NCBI GenBank assembly: GCA_017517135.1
Contig: JAFXAK010000003.1
Coordinates: forward strand, 1 to 64,000
DNA from: Clostridia bacterium
Lineage (GTDB): Bacteria > Bacillota > Clostridia > Oscillospirales > Acutalibacteraceae
Direction: 5' to 3'
Length of the DNA stretch: 64,000 bases
Shown here: in pieces, positions 53,818 through 62,613 of the stretch
Position numbering within the stretch: position 1 is the stretch's first letter
Layout of the letters: every line of letters begins with the position of its first letter
Notes under the pieces: generated by a model
Databases searched by the model: none
What the model was told of the DNA's origin: nothing
Seen by the model: the letters and a program-made list of their open reading frames with translations, nothing else
Translations under genes and position numbers: made by a program

Positions 53818-53886
53818 TTAAAATAATTCTAAAAAACTATTGACAAATTATTTAGAATGATTATAATAAATTTAGAACAATTCGAA
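53818..53886 (+). promoter_or_regulatory. perR promoter with PerR-box-like operators
   Basis: TTGACA (53840-53845), 16 bp, TATAAT (53862-53867). The -10 lies within TTAGAATGATTATAA (53852-53866), one mismatch from the PerR consensus TTATAATNATTATAA. A second copy, TTAAAATAATTCTAA (53818-53832), has two mismatches. A weaker dyad follows at 53872-53886. Autoregulation by PerR is inferred. Confidence 0.75.
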
Positions 53887-53900
53887 AATGAGGTGACTTA

Positions 53901-54269
53901 ATGACAAAACAACGAGCCGCAATACTAAAGGTGATGGCTGAAAATGACGGTCATTTCACTGCAGAAGAAATTTTCACAAAGACAAAGGCTGTCTATCCGG
54001 GAATTGTTCGTGCAACAATTTATAATAACCTCAACGCACTTGCTCAGGAAAACCAAATCCGCAGAATCTGCCAGTCAGGGCAGCCGGACAGATTTGACAG
54101 AAATCCGATTCCTCATGAACATATAATCTGTACTCAATGCGGAGAGGTTGTTGATGTATGGATAAAGGACTTCAAGCATAAGCTTCAGAAAGAACTTCAT
54201 CTTGATGTTGATGATTATGAGCTTGTGATACATTGTAAATGTGAAAAATGCAAGGAAAGCATTGCATAA
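53901..54269 (+). CDS. perR: Fur-family peroxide regulator (PerR-like)
   Basis: A 122-aa metal-dependent repressor. The winged helix (about 10-60) includes ATIYNNLNALAQEN. The dimerisation domain has PHEHIICTQCGEV and a second Cys pair in CKCEKC, giving the four-Cys structural zinc site. The candidate regulatory ligands are His in GHFTAEE, Asp in DRFD and the two His of PHEH, as in PerR. The PerR boxes in its promoter and the rubrerythrin gene behind it favour PerR over Fur or Zur. Confidence 0.88.
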   Translation: MTKQRAAILKVMAENDGHFTAEEIFTKTKAVYPGIVRATIYNNLNALAQENQIRRICQSGQPDRFDRNPIPHEHIICTQCGEVVDVWIKDFKHKLQKELHLDVDDYELVIHCKCEKCKESIA

Positions 54270-54282
54270 AGATAAAAAAACA

Positions 54283-54299
54283 ATACTATAATATAGTAT
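54283..54299 (+). promoter_or_regulatory. 17-bp palindrome upstream of rubrerythrin
   Basis: ATACTATA-A-TATAGTAT is a perfect dyad, 20 bp before the rubrerythrin start. It contains TATAAT (54287-54292), with TTGCAT 19 bp further up. It does not match the PerR consensus and could be an operator for another regulator. Confidence 0.4.
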
Positions 54300-54318
54300 A
54301 AAAACGGAGGATTTAACA

Positions 54319-54852
54319 ATGGAACTTAAAGGCACAAAAACAGAACAGAATCTCAGAGCAGCATTTTCAGGCGAAAGCGAAGCAAGAAATAAGTACACTT
54401 ATTTTGCTTCCGTTGCAAAAAAAGAAGGCTATGAGCAGATTGCAGCACTTTTCCAGGAAACAGCAGATAACGAAAAAGAGCATGCAAAAATGTGGTTCAA
54501 GGAGCTCGGTGCTCTCGGTAACACAGCCGCTAACTTAAAAGCAGCAGCAGAGGGCGAAAACTACGAATGGACAGATATGTATGCTACCTTTGCAAAAGAA
54601 GCAGAAGAGGAAGGCTTCACAGAATTGGCAGCAAAGTTCAGAGCAGTTGCAGCTATTGAAAAGAGCCACGAGGAAAGATACCTCAAGCTTCTTTCCAATG
54701 TTGAAATGCAGAAGGTTTTTGAAAAGTCAGAAGAGGTTATGTGGCAGTGCCGTAACTGCGGTCACCTTGTTATAGGCAAAAAGGCTCCTCAGGTTTGCCC
54801 TGTCTGCAATCATCCTCAGAGCTACTTTGAAGTAAGAAGCGAGAATTATTGA
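54319..54852 (+). CDS. Rubrerythrin
   Basis: A 177-aa non-haem di-iron peroxidase that reduces hydrogen peroxide in anaerobes. The ferritin-like domain (1-135) supplies Glu/His ligands in [19 protein letters not shown] and [11 protein letters not shown]-terminal rubredoxin-like domain binds one iron through CRNC and CPVC (about 142-162). It lies 49 bp after perR and is probably part of its peroxide stress regulon. Confidence 0.96.
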   Translation: MELKGTKTEQNLRAAFSGESEARNKYTYFASVAKKEGYEQIAALFQETADNEKEHAKMWFKELGALGNTAANLKAAAEGENYEWTDMYATFAKEAEEEGFTELAAKFRAVAAIEKSHEERYLKLLSNVEMQKVFEKSEEVMWQCRNCGHLVIGKKAPQVCPVCNHPQSYFEVRSENY

Positions 54853-54880
54853 TTTATTAAAAATAAATATATTTCCACAA

Positions 54881-54913
54881 AAAGCCAACGCAAAATTCTG
54901 CGTTGGCTTTTTT
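54881..54913 (+). terminator. Terminator after rubrerythrin
   Basis: AAAGCCAACGCA (54881-54892) pairs perfectly with TGCGTTGGCTTT (54899-54910), followed by Ts. Confidence 0.88.
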
Positions 54914-55036
54914 GATTATCGGCATTTTATTGAATAGAGATCTATGTATTCGAATTGTTTTTGCTGTAAAAATACTCAAAATGCTGTCAAATAATAATAA
55001 AAATGCTTAAAAATTAAAAAATATTATTAAAAACAC

Positions 55037-55065
55037 TTGCAAAAGCAAATATCATATGTTAATAT
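55037..55065 (+). promoter_or_regulatory. Candidate promoter of spo0A
   Basis: TTGCAA (55037-55042), 17 bp, TAATAT (55060-55065). The 220-bp AT-rich region between the rubrerythrin terminator and spo0A also has TGTCAAA (about 54984-54990), one base from the 0A-box core TGTCGAA. No clear sigma-H promoter was seen. Confidence 0.5.
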
Positions 55066-55131
55066 ATGGTAGAAATGTAAATCACTTGGTGATAACATTG
55101 TAAAAAAATGAAAAATTGAGAGGATTTTGTT

Positions 55132-55923
55132 ATGAGTCAGCAGAAAAAAGTTTTAATTGCGGAAGAGAACGGAGATTTTTTGAAAAATCTGATGGCATCA
55201 TTCAGAACATACGGCTTTGAATGTATGAGTGTTCCGAAGGACGGGGAGCAGATAATTTCGGTGCTGGGAAAATATCAGCCCGATATAATTATCATGGAAG
55301 CATTTATGGCAAGGTTTGATGCGCTTGCGGTATTGAAATTGCTTCCCACCGTAAAGCTGTCAGTAAAGCCCTATATAGTGGTGCTTTCAAATGCGGATAA
55401 TGATATGTTTGAACAGAAAATGTTAGCAGCGGGGGCGGACTATTATTTTATAAAGCCTGTTGATATTTCTATCCTCACAGAACGCATAGCACAGCTCAAC
55501 GGCTGGAGTGACAAGAATTCGGGAAATGTTGTTAAACTGAGAAATGCCAATCAGCCCGATTTAAAGGTTATTGTATCGGATATTATGCACGAGCTCGGAG
55601 TTCCTGCACATATCAAGGGATATCAGTATCTGCGTGATGCGATAATTCTTGCGGTCAACAGTCCCGATATGATGAATTCCGTCACAAAGGTGCTTTATCC
55701 CACCGTTGCAAAGAATTTCAGCACAACCTCGTCGAGAGTTGAAAGAGCGATCCGTCACGCAATTGAGGTTGCCTGGGACAGAGGAGATATTGATGTATTA
55801 AGCTCCTATTTCGGCTACACAATCCAGAATTCCCGCGGCAAGCCCACCAATTCCGAGTTTATAGCTCTTATTGCCGATAAATTACAGCTTCAGATGAAGG
55901 GCAGACAGGCAGTCAGCTTTTAA
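55132..55923 (+). CDS. spo0A: Spo0A-type sporulation response regulator with altered receiver
   Basis: Master regulator of sporulation entry, 263 aa. The C-terminal DNA-binding domain is typical: HELGVPAHIKGYQYLRDAI, SSRVERAIRHAIEVAWDRG and KPTNSEFIALIADKL. In the N-terminal receiver domain the acidic pair is E11-E12 (VLIAEEN) where Asp-Asp is usual. The phosphoacceptor position is E56 (IIIMEAFM) instead of Asp, and the following MP is MA. The conserved Ser (VLSN) and Lys (FIKP) remain. Phosphorelay control is therefore doubtful; Glu could mimic the phosphorylated state. It is a single gene between its own promoter and terminator. Confidence 0.92.
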   Translation: MSQQKKVLIAEENGDFLKNLMASFRTYGFECMSVPKDGEQIISVLGKYQPDIIIMEAFMARFDALAVLKLLPTVKLSVKPYIVVLSNADNDMFEQKMLAAGADYYFIKPVDISILTERIAQLNGWSDKNSGNVVKLRNANQPDLKVIVSDIMHELGVPAHIKGYQYLRDAIILAVNSPDMMNSVTKVLYPTVAKNFSTTSSRVERAIRHAIEVAWDRGDIDVLSSYFGYTIQNSRGKPTNSEFIALIADKLQLQMKGRQAVSF

Positions 55924-55938
55924 CAGAAAACTTTTTCA

Positions 55939-55983
55939 AAAAAACTCTTACGGAAAGTAAAAAGCTTCCGTAAGAGTTTTTTT
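55939..55983. terminator. Bidirectional terminator after spo0A
   Basis: ACTCTTACGGAA and TTCCGTAAGAGT form a perfect stem, extended by A/T runs on both sides (55939-55955 with 55966-55983). It separates spo0A from the convergent GH106-like gene. Confidence 0.9.
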
Positions 55984-55985
55984 GA

Positions 55986-58900
55986 TTAAATTATGTTGAT
56001 TGTAACAGGGCCTATAAGCCCCGATTTTGCATCGGCAGGGAAGTTTGAGTATCTTGAGGGGATAGTTGAGTAATGGTTGCAAAGGGTGTTGGAAACTGTG
56101 ATTTTAAGCTTATTTTCACCGTTTATTAAATATCTGCTTATATCAGCCTCAAACGGTGCAAAGGTCAGAACTGCCGCAACCTCCGAATTGATTTCAATTT
56201 TTGCGGTAGCGCCCAGTTCCCCGAGAGACAGGATATATTTTCTGTTCCTGTCTGTACTTTCAACAAAAACGCTTTTTTCATAAACAAGCTTACCCGAATA
56301 GCATTCAAGTGCACCCATTTTGCTTGTGTCTCCGAGACGGATAACAGCATTATCACCTGTTTTCAGGTCAACAGGCTCGGGGATTATTGAGGTATATGAA
56401 TAACCGCTGTCTGCCTTTACAAATAAAACAACCTGTGTGGCATTTTCAGAGGATTTTTTCAGCTTAGCTTCAAATTTTCTTGTGCCGAAGCTTCCTTTGC
56501 CGATTTCAGTTATCAGCATTTCCTCGTTGTCTGATAAAGCCTTTGTGAGTGTGCCGAAAAGCGATATGCTAAAGCCCTCAAAACCGGGAACACTTGTAAA
56601 TCTGAAGCAGTAAATATCTTCATTTTCACCGTGCGGCACAAAGCGGAAAAATCCGCTGTTTGCAAAATTACAAGTTGAAAGGGGAATATCTGTTTTTTTG
56701 CACTCTTTGTTTTTACTGAATAACAGAGTTGCTCTTTTTACCTTGCCGCGGTTTCTCATACACTCAAAACGGCTTTCGTCATAAACAAAGCCTGCAACAA
56801 CAGTATTTTTGCCCTTGTGCAGTTTAACCTTTTCGGTGTTTATATCTGTCTTTTCACCGTTGATGTAAAGAAAATCTGCTTTTTCCCCGTCTGTTATCAT
56901 AAAGGCTTCGCAATCGGTGTCACTTGAAATATCGCTTACAAAAATGCTGTTTTCGTCAAAATAGAAATTATCGTCAAATACTTTTCCCTTTAAGCCGTGA
57001 AAGCCCTGCTCGCAAAGGAAGGTTTCATCATCCTTGCCGAGATATATAAAGCCGTATCGGTCGTGCAGAGATAAAATTTCACTACTGAAAAGCTCATTAT
57101 CGATACAGATACCGTCTGTTTTATTTGTCTTTGCTATGAATTTACAGATTTCCTGAGTTTTATCCTTTGAACGGATTATTTTAATGCTCTGAGCGTGGCA
57201 GTAGGGCAGAGAGGAAAAAGTGAATTTTTCGGGAACACAATCGCTGTTTTCCGCTGCAGTACAATCAAAAAATCTTGCCTGTGCACCTATAACCCCGCCT
57301 GCGGGTAAATAGAAATCACCGTAGGTATTATCGAGTGTGGGAACTAAAGAGAATTGCCATTTCCCGTCAAGCTCAATTTTTTTTCGTGTTTTTGCAATAT
57401 TGCTGTCTGATGTATCAAGAGCAGCGTCATACGGTATGGTATCATCAGTAAATAAAATCAGGGTGTCCGCATTTGCATCATTCGGCATTTTAATATAAGT
57501 ATAGCCGTCAAGATATTTTGTGCCGTCAAGCTTATATATTTTACCGTTGTCAGACTCCAACATATAAACATTTCCCGTTGCTTCAAAACGGCAGAAGCTG
57601 TCTTTCTCGGCATAGCGTACAAAGAATAAATCATTATCCCCGAAATGACGGCGGGTGACATAAACCTTACCTTTGCAGTCTGCTTTTTCCGGAATAAAGC
57701 TTCTCTGAATTTTGCTGTTTATAAATTCATACAGCCCGTAAAAATCCTTTACAAGGATGCAGTTTTTATGGGATGTAATTTTTTCAATATCGGCATTGAG
57801 AAGCTTATCATTTGCACCGTTAAGATCAGATGCAAAGGGGGTACAGCCCACAAAAGCCACCTTGCCGTCGCAGGAGAGAAATTCTTTTATTTTCCTTATG
57901 TTTGAATATCTGATGCAGTCAACATCACAGAAAATAAGTATCTTATATTTTTCATCTGCAATATTCAATGTGCCGTTTTCGCAGACGGCATTATCAATGG
58001 ATTGGAAGTCAATAAAATCAAAGTCAATCCCGTGATTAAAGAGTTTCTCTGCCGTATCAAAGGTTGAGTTTTTACATTTTTCACAGTTTTCTGCGTAATC
58101 AAAGGACGAAACGGGATAAAAGACAGCCGCATCGCAGAGATGTGTGCCGTAGGTCAGAATACTCGCCAGTCGCTTGTATTTCATAAGCCATTGCTGTTCA
58201 TCATCCCAATACGGCATTCTGAAATGGAAATCGGGGGGAGCCCACTCGTAAAATCCGCCGTTGGTTGAATAGTAAAGTCCGTGAAGATTGAGAAGATTGG
58301 CACCGAATATGAAGTTATCGCTTGTGGGAGCGGTAATACTTTCGAGCGTTGTGCCCCAGCCTGAGGAATGATAGCCCTCAAGCCATACTCTCGGTCTTTT
58401 ATAGAGATGTGCAATGGAGCTGTTTACCTTGACCTTTATAAGGTCGGCGGCTCTTCCCGGGGTATCGTTGCCGGGAGCGGTAAACCAACGGACAGTTCTG
58501 AAATAATCGCTGAATTCGTCGGGCTGTTTACCTCTGCTTGACTGGTCACAGCCGTAAATAAGCCCTCTTGAAGCGTGAAAATCGTATATGGGCTTGAAAT
58601 AGCAGTCCTCCATAAGCTGAGTTTTTACATCAGCTAAATCGAGACGGATTTTAGGCGTTATATCCGATAAATTAAAAAATGTGTGCGGAATGAAGCCTAA
58701 AATATCATAATTGAATTTTTTTATAAATTCTTCCCTGAGATTGCTTCTCCAGAGTGTGCGGTGGTCTGTGTTGAACAATAATTCATCCTGGAAAAAGTAG
58801 TTCAGCGTCCCGTTCTTTAACTGCGGATTTCTTCTTTCAAATTCCTCAAAATAAATACGGACAAGCATTTTACCGCAATCGGGATTAAGGGGACTTATTG

Positions 58901-59483
58901 AAAGGGGAGTAATGCGGCTTTCTATAACAAAGACCTCATCAAACGAATTCTGAATATCAATAAAGCCCTTGCCCTTTTCAAAAAGAATAACAGGCTTGGT
59001 ATAATCCTTATCTTCATAGGCAACAACAGCAAGGGTATGCTCGTTAATTCCCATATTGTTGAAATCTGTTTTTTTGCAGTAGAGATTTTCTGCATTCATC
59101 CCGGGGGTGTTTGCTATCCGGTCCGTGAAAAATCCGTTGCCTATCCACGCTAATGTGTAATCTCCCACACCTATTCCCATACCGAGCTTTTCGCACTCTT
59201 TGGCGGCATAGGAAAAGAAATCCCACCATTCTTCGGAAAACTGCTCAGGCTCGCCCTCAATGGACTTGCCGTGACCTCCGTAAGGCTCAGTGCTGTAGCG
59301 ACTGTATTGGTGGGAATAATTTATCTGTATACCGGCGATACCTTTTTCTTTGAGAAGCTGCAATTGCTTTGACAGTCTTTCCCTGTCAAGCTTATCGCCG
59401 CCCCACCAGTAAAAAGGTACCTCGCCGTATTTGTCATTTGGTGTGAGAAATGCATCTAAAAAATTCTTCGTAGGAGAATTCAT
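55986..59483 (-). CDS. Large GH106-like glycoside hydrolase (putative alpha-L-rhamnosidase)
   Basis: A 1165-aa protein without signal peptide. The start of the catalytic part (VPFYWWGGDKLDRERLSKQL, then EKGIAGIQINYSHQY) resembles the barrel entry of GH106-type proteins, with GMGIGVGDYTLAW and FQDELLFNTDHRTLW as possible active-site segments. The second half (about 700-1165) contains beta-sandwich modules and ends in a GH2-like sugar-binding domain (INGENKLKITVSNTL ... AKSGLIGPVTI). GH106 enzymes remove alpha-L-rhamnose from pectic glycans, but the substrate here is unproven and the family call is by layout. It starts 2 bp after the SCP2-like gene. Confidence 0.72.
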   Translation of the reverse strand: MNSPTKNFLDAFLTPNDKYGEVPFYWWGGDKLDRERLSKQLQLLKEKGIAGIQINYSHQYSRYSTEPYGGHGKSIEGEPEQFSEEWWDFFSYAAKECEKLGMGIGVGDYTLAWIGNGFFTDRIANTPGMNAENLYCKKTDFNNMGINEHTLAVVAYEDKDYTKPVILFEKGKGFIDIQNSFDEVFVIESRITPLSISPLNPDCGKMLVRIYFEEFERRNPQLKNGTLNYFFQDELLFNTDHRTLWRSNLREEFIKKFNYDILGFIPHTFFNLSDITPKIRLDLADVKTQLMEDCYFKPIYDFHASRGLIYGCDQSSRGKQPDEFSDYFRTVRWFTAPGNDTPGRAADLIKVKVNSSIAHLYKRPRVWLEGYHSSGWGTTLESITAPTSDNFIFGANLLNLHGLYYSTNGGFYEWAPPDFHFRMPYWDDEQQWLMKYKRLASILTYGTHLCDAAVFYPVSSFDYAENCEKCKNSTFDTAEKLFNHGIDFDFIDFQSIDNAVCENGTLNIADEKYKILIFCDVDCIRYSNIRKIKEFLSCDGKVAFVGCTPFASDLNGANDKLLNADIEKITSHKNCILVKDFYGLYEFINSKIQRSFIPEKADCKGKVYVTRRHFGDNDLFFVRYAEKDSFCRFEATGNVYMLESDNGKIYKLDGTKYLDGYTYIKMPNDANADTLILFTDDTIPYDAALDTSDSNIAKTRKKIELDGKWQFSLVPTLDNTYGDFYLPAGGVIGAQARFFDCTAAENSDCVPEKFTFSSLPYCHAQSIKIIRSKDKTQEICKFIAKTNKTDGICIDNELFSSEILSLHDRYGFIYLGKDDETFLCEQGFHGLKGKVFDDNFYFDENSIFVSDISSDTDCEAFMITDGEKADFLYINGEKTDINTEKVKLHKGKNTVVAGFVYDESRFECMRNRGKVKRATLLFSKNKECKKTDIPLSTCNFANSGFFRFVPHGENEDIYCFRFTSVPGFEGFSISLFGTLTKALSDNEEMLITEIGKGSFGTRKFEAKLKKSSENATQVVLFVKADSGYSYTSIIPEPVDLKTGDNAVIRLGDTSKMGALECYSGKLVYEKSVFVESTDRNRKYILSLGELGATAKIEINSEVAAVLTFAPFEADISRYLINGENKLKITVSNTLCNHYSTIPSRYSNFPADAKSGLIGPVTINII

Positions 59484-59485
59484 TA

Positions 59486-59935
59486 TTATGCTTCCTTTTT
59501 TGTTGATTTCTTTCTTGTTGTTTTCTTTTGAGCAGGCTTCTTTTCTTCTTCTGCAGTTTGTGTTGCTTCTGCCTTGGGGGCAGTTTTTCTTGTTCTTGTC
59601 TTTTTTACGGGTTTAAGTGCCTCAACCATCATTTTTGCGTGCTCGGCATTACCTGTAAGGAACAGCTTACCGTTTGTGAAGCACTCAACAGCATCCTCTT
59701 TGCCCTTGATGATATCCTCAAGCAAAAGAGAATTGATTGCTATAGCAACTGTGTTGTCATAATAGTTATAGGGCTCACAGGCGAAATTGCCGTCAATATA
59801 GGCAATATAGAAAATACCGTGACAGTCATCATCGGTCATTTCTATCTGTGCGGCAAAGCTCTCTGTAAGCTTTGTTGTGTCAACCTTCTTAGCGTATTTT
59901 TTGTTCAAATAATCAAATTTTTCCTGAAATGTCAT
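59486..59935 (-). CDS. SCP2-like domain protein with Lys-rich tail
   Basis: A 149-aa protein. Residues 1-110 have the pattern of an SCP2 sterol-transfer-like domain (HGIFYIAYIDGNFACEPYNY, ending FTNGKLFLTGNAEHAKMMVE). From about 112 on it is a flexible, highly basic tail rich in Lys, Thr and Ala (KKTRTRKTAPKAE and KKTTRKKSTKKEA), like histone H1-type tails. The tail may bind nucleic acid or an acidic surface. The role is unknown. It is the third gene in an operon with ACT, PFL and GH106-like genes. Confidence 0.78.
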   Translation of the reverse strand: MTFQEKFDYLNKKYAKKVDTTKLTESFAAQIEMTDDDCHGIFYIAYIDGNFACEPYNYYDNTVAIAINSLLLEDIIKGKEDAVECFTNGKLFLTGNAEHAKMMVEALKPVKKTRTRKTAPKAEATQTAEEEKKPAQKKTTRKKSTKKEA

Positions 59936-59958
59936 TTTTTATTATCCTTTCGTTTGTT

Positions 59959-61317
59959 TTAGTTCTTTAATGAGTGTATGGGAGCAGGGATTCTGCCGCC
60001 GCGGGAAATGAATTTTTCGGGTGAATTGGAATTGAGCTTTATAACGGGAGCAAAGCCTAAAAGACCGCCGAATTCAACCTCATCGCCCTCTTTTTTGCCG
60101 TATGCGGGGATAACTCTGACTGCCGTTGTTTTATTGTTTGCAACACCTATGGAAATTTCATCGGCAATTATTCCCGAAATAACAGCATCGGGAGTGTCAC
60201 CGGGAATTGCAATCATATCAAGACCTACAGAGCATACTGCAGTCATAGCTTCGAGCTTTTCAATGGAGAGTGAGCCGTTTGCAACTGCTGCAATCATACC
60301 CTCGTCTTCCGAAACGGGGATGAATGCACCCGAAAGTCCGCCGACATGGGAAGAAGCCATAACACCGCCCTTTTTAACGGCATCATTGAGCATTGCAAGA
60401 GCCGCTGTTGTGCCGTGAGCACCGCAGCATTCAAGTCCCATATTTTCAAGAATTCTTGCAACGGAGTCACCTATGGCGGGAGTGGGAGCAAGAGATAAGT
60501 CTATAATACCGAAAGGTACATTCAGTCTGTTGGCGGCTTCGCTTGCAACTAACTGACCTACTCTTGTTATCTTGAACGCAGTTTTCTTTATTATATCTGC
60601 AAGCTGTGACAAATCACAGTCGCCTGCTCTCTGAATAGCGGAAGACACAACACCGGGACCTGATACACCAACATTTATAACACATTCGGGCTCGCCTATA
60701 CCGTGAAAAGCACCTGCCATAAATGGGTTATCCTGAGGCACATTTGCGAAAACAACCAGCTTTGCACAGGCAATGGAATTGTTATCCCTTGTAAGGTATG
60801 CCGCCTCTTTAATTGTGGAGCCCATAAGCTTTATTGCATCCATATTTATACCGGCTTTTGTTGTTGCAACATTAACACTTGAGCAAACCTTGTTTGTTGC
60901 AGTCAGAGCTTCGGGAATAGCCGCTATAAGATTTTTTGAAGAGTTTGTAAAGCCTTTGTCAACAAGAGCTGAAAAGCCGCCTATGAAGTTAATTCCGAGA
61001 GTATCAGCTGCCTTGTCGAGTGTCTGAGCGATTTTTATATAGGATTCTTTCCCGAGACAGCCGCCTATAAGTGACACGGGAGTTACGGATATTCGTTTGT
61101 TGACAATCGGAATACCGTACTGCTTTTCAATGTCTTCGCCCGTTTTTACAAGGTGCTCGGCTTTTGTGGTTATTTTATCGTATATTTTCTGACACAGCCT
61201 GTTTTCATCTTCACTTACGCAGTCAAAGAGGGAAATTCCCATAGTTATTGTGCGTATATCAAGATTTTCCTGGCGTATCATATTTATTGTTTCCAGAATA
61301 TCTGCAGTATTGAGCAT
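59959..61317 (-). CDS. PFL family protein (UPF0210/DUF711)
   Basis: A 452-aa soluble protein of the UPF0210 family. Recognisable segments are [22 protein letters not shown] at the start, [21 protein letters not shown] in the middle and [21 protein letters not shown]. The name refers to a distant likeness to pyruvate-formate lyase folds; no activity is established. It is almost always paired with a small ACT protein, as here (20 bp gap). Confidence 0.93.
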   Translation of the reverse strand: MLNTADILETINMIRQENLDIRTITMGISLFDCVSEDENRLCQKIYDKITTKAEHLVKTGEDIEKQYGIPIVNKRISVTPVSLIGGCLGKESYIKIAQTLDKAADTLGINFIGGFSALVDKGFTNSSKNLIAAIPEALTATNKVCSSVNVATTKAGINMDAIKLMGSTIKEAAYLTRDNNSIACAKLVVFANVPQDNPFMAGAFHGIGEPECVINVGVSGPGVVSSAIQRAGDCDLSQLADIIKKTAFKITRVGQLVASEAANRLNVPFGIIDLSLAPTPAIGDSVARILENMGLECCGAHGTTAALAMLNDAVKKGGVMASSHVGGLSGAFIPVSEDEGMIAAVANGSLSIEKLEAMTAVCSVGLDMIAIPGDTPDAVISGIIADEISIGVANNKTTAVRVIPAYGKKEGDEVEFGGLLGFAPVIKLNSNSPEKFISRGGRIPAPIHSLKN

Positions 61318-61337
61318 AGTTTTACACCTGCCTTAAA

Positions 61338-61607
61338 TTATATATGGTGCATTGTGTTGAAGATGTCTTCATGCATAGTGTGGATTTCAAGAGAACGCGA
61401 ATGTCCGTATTCACTTAAAACATCAACAAATTCGGCAAAGGGGATATTAAGCTCCTGAATATCAGCAAGCATAATCATTGCGAAGAAATCGCCTAAAACG
61501 CTCTGAGTGATGTCGAGTATATTAACACCCTTTTCGGCACAGATTGAGCTTACACCTGCAATTATGCCTACATTATCCTTACCGGTTACGGTTATAACAG
61601 CTTTCAT
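61338..61607 (-). CDS. ACT domain protein (UPF0237)
   Basis: An 89-aa stand-alone ACT domain (KAVITVTGKDNVGIIAGVSS and VNILDITQSVLGDFFAMIML). Such domains bind amino acids or other small ligands. It is the first gene of the operon, with GGAGG as RBS, and is the constant partner of the PFL family protein. It may sense a ligand for it. Confidence 0.93.
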   Translation of the reverse strand: MKAVITVTGKDNVGIIAGVSSICAEKGVNILDITQSVLGDFFAMIMLADIQELNIPFAEFVDVLSEYGHSRSLEIHTMHEDIFNTMHHI

Positions 61608-61637
61608 AAAAAGAACCTCCGTTTATATAATATATCT

Positions 61638-61666
61638 ATTTTACTATAATGCTAATAATAATTCAA
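61638..61666 (-). promoter_or_regulatory. Promoter of the ACT-PFL-SCP2-GH106 operon
   Basis: On the minus strand TTGAAT (61661-61666), 17 bp, TAAAAT (61638-61643). Confidence 0.6.
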
Positions 61667-61674
61667 TAATTATA

Positions 61675-61703
61675 TTGAAATATAAGAATAATTATTTTAA
61701 TAT
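61675..61703 (+). promoter_or_regulatory. Promoter of folP
   Basis: TTGAAA (61675-61680), 17 bp, TAATAT (61698-61703), diverging from the ACT operon promoter only 9 bp away. Confidence 0.55.
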
Positions 61704-61722
61704 ATATACGGAGCGTGATAAT

Positions 61723-62559
61723 ATGCGTGAGTTTATTATGAGAGACAAAAAGCTTGTTTTAGGAAATAAAACATATATAATGGGTATAGTGAATATAACT
61801 CCCGATTCATTTTCGGACGGAAATCAATTCTTTTCTGTAGAAAGTGCATTGACACAGTGCGAAAAGCTGATTGCGGACGGTGCGGATATAATAGATATAG
61901 GTGCCTGTTCAACCCGTCCCGACAGTACACCTGTAAGCGAAGAAGAGGAATGGGAGAGACTTAAAGGCATTTTACCCGAACTAAGAAAAATGACAGATGC
62001 TCCGATTTCTGTTGATACCTTCAGAGAGAGTATAGCCGAAGAGTGCCTTGAAATGGGTGCCGACATAATAAACGATGTCAGCGGTGTTTATTCTTCCTCT
62101 ATGGCACAGCTTATAAAAAAATACAATGCAGGCTGGATATTAATGCACGGCGGAGTTAAAACAGGAAAGACGGAAAGTATTGTTGATTTTGAAAACGGTG
62201 TTGTGCAGTCCGTTCAGGATTTCTTTGATGCGGTGCTTCTTAATGCGAAAAATGACGGACTCAATGAATCAAATATATGTCTTGATATCGGCTTCGGTTT
62301 CTCAAAAACAAACGAACAGAATATTGAGCTTTTCAAGAATCTTGACACACTTGACACGGGACTTTCTGCCTTACTTTCGGGACTTTCAAGAAAGCGCTTT
62401 ATTGGTGCACTTTCAGAAGATACAGATGTGTCTGACCGCCTTGGCGGAACACTTGCCTCAAATGTGCTGAGTGTTGAAAAGGGTGTTGACATAGTGAGAG
62501 TACACGAGGTAGCCCTGCACAGAAAGGCACTTACATTAGCGGACAAATTATACAGATAA
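61723..62559 (+). CDS. folP: Dihydropteroate synthase
   Basis: FolP joins p-aminobenzoate to 6-hydroxymethyl-dihydropterin diphosphate in folate synthesis. From ATG 61723 (MREFIMRDK, GGAG 9 bases upstream) it is 278 aa, as usual. The frame opens earlier at 61507, but that part overlaps the divergent ACT gene. Motifs are MGIVNITPDSFSDG (about 20-33), DGADIIDIGACSTRPDS and DIVRVHEV near the end. Other folate genes are not adjacent. Confidence 0.95.
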   Translation: MREFIMRDKKLVLGNKTYIMGIVNITPDSFSDGNQFFSVESALTQCEKLIADGADIIDIGACSTRPDSTPVSEEEEWERLKGILPELRKMTDAPISVDTFRESIAEECLEMGADIINDVSGVYSSSMAQLIKKYNAGWILMHGGVKTGKTESIVDFENGVVQSVQDFFDAVLLNAKNDGLNESNICLDIGFGFSKTNEQNIELFKNLDTLDTGLSALLSGLSRKRFIGALSEDTDVSDRLGGTLASNVLSVEKGVDIVRVHEVALHRKALTLADKLYR

Positions 62560-62562
62560 AAT

Positions 62563-62608
62563 AAAAATACAATAACCATAAAAGCTGCGGTTATTGTATT
62601 TTTTTTTG
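62563..62608. terminator. Bidirectional terminator between folP and nadE
   Basis: AAAAATACAATAACC (62563-62577) pairs perfectly with GGTTATTGTATTTTT (62589-62603), followed by more Ts. Confidence 0.88.
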
Positions 62609-62613
62609 TATGC

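Noticed and set aside
61507-61722. Longer N terminus for FolP (start at 61507)
   Set aside because: It would overlap the divergent ACT gene and run through both promoters. The ATG at 61723 has an RBS and gives the usual length.
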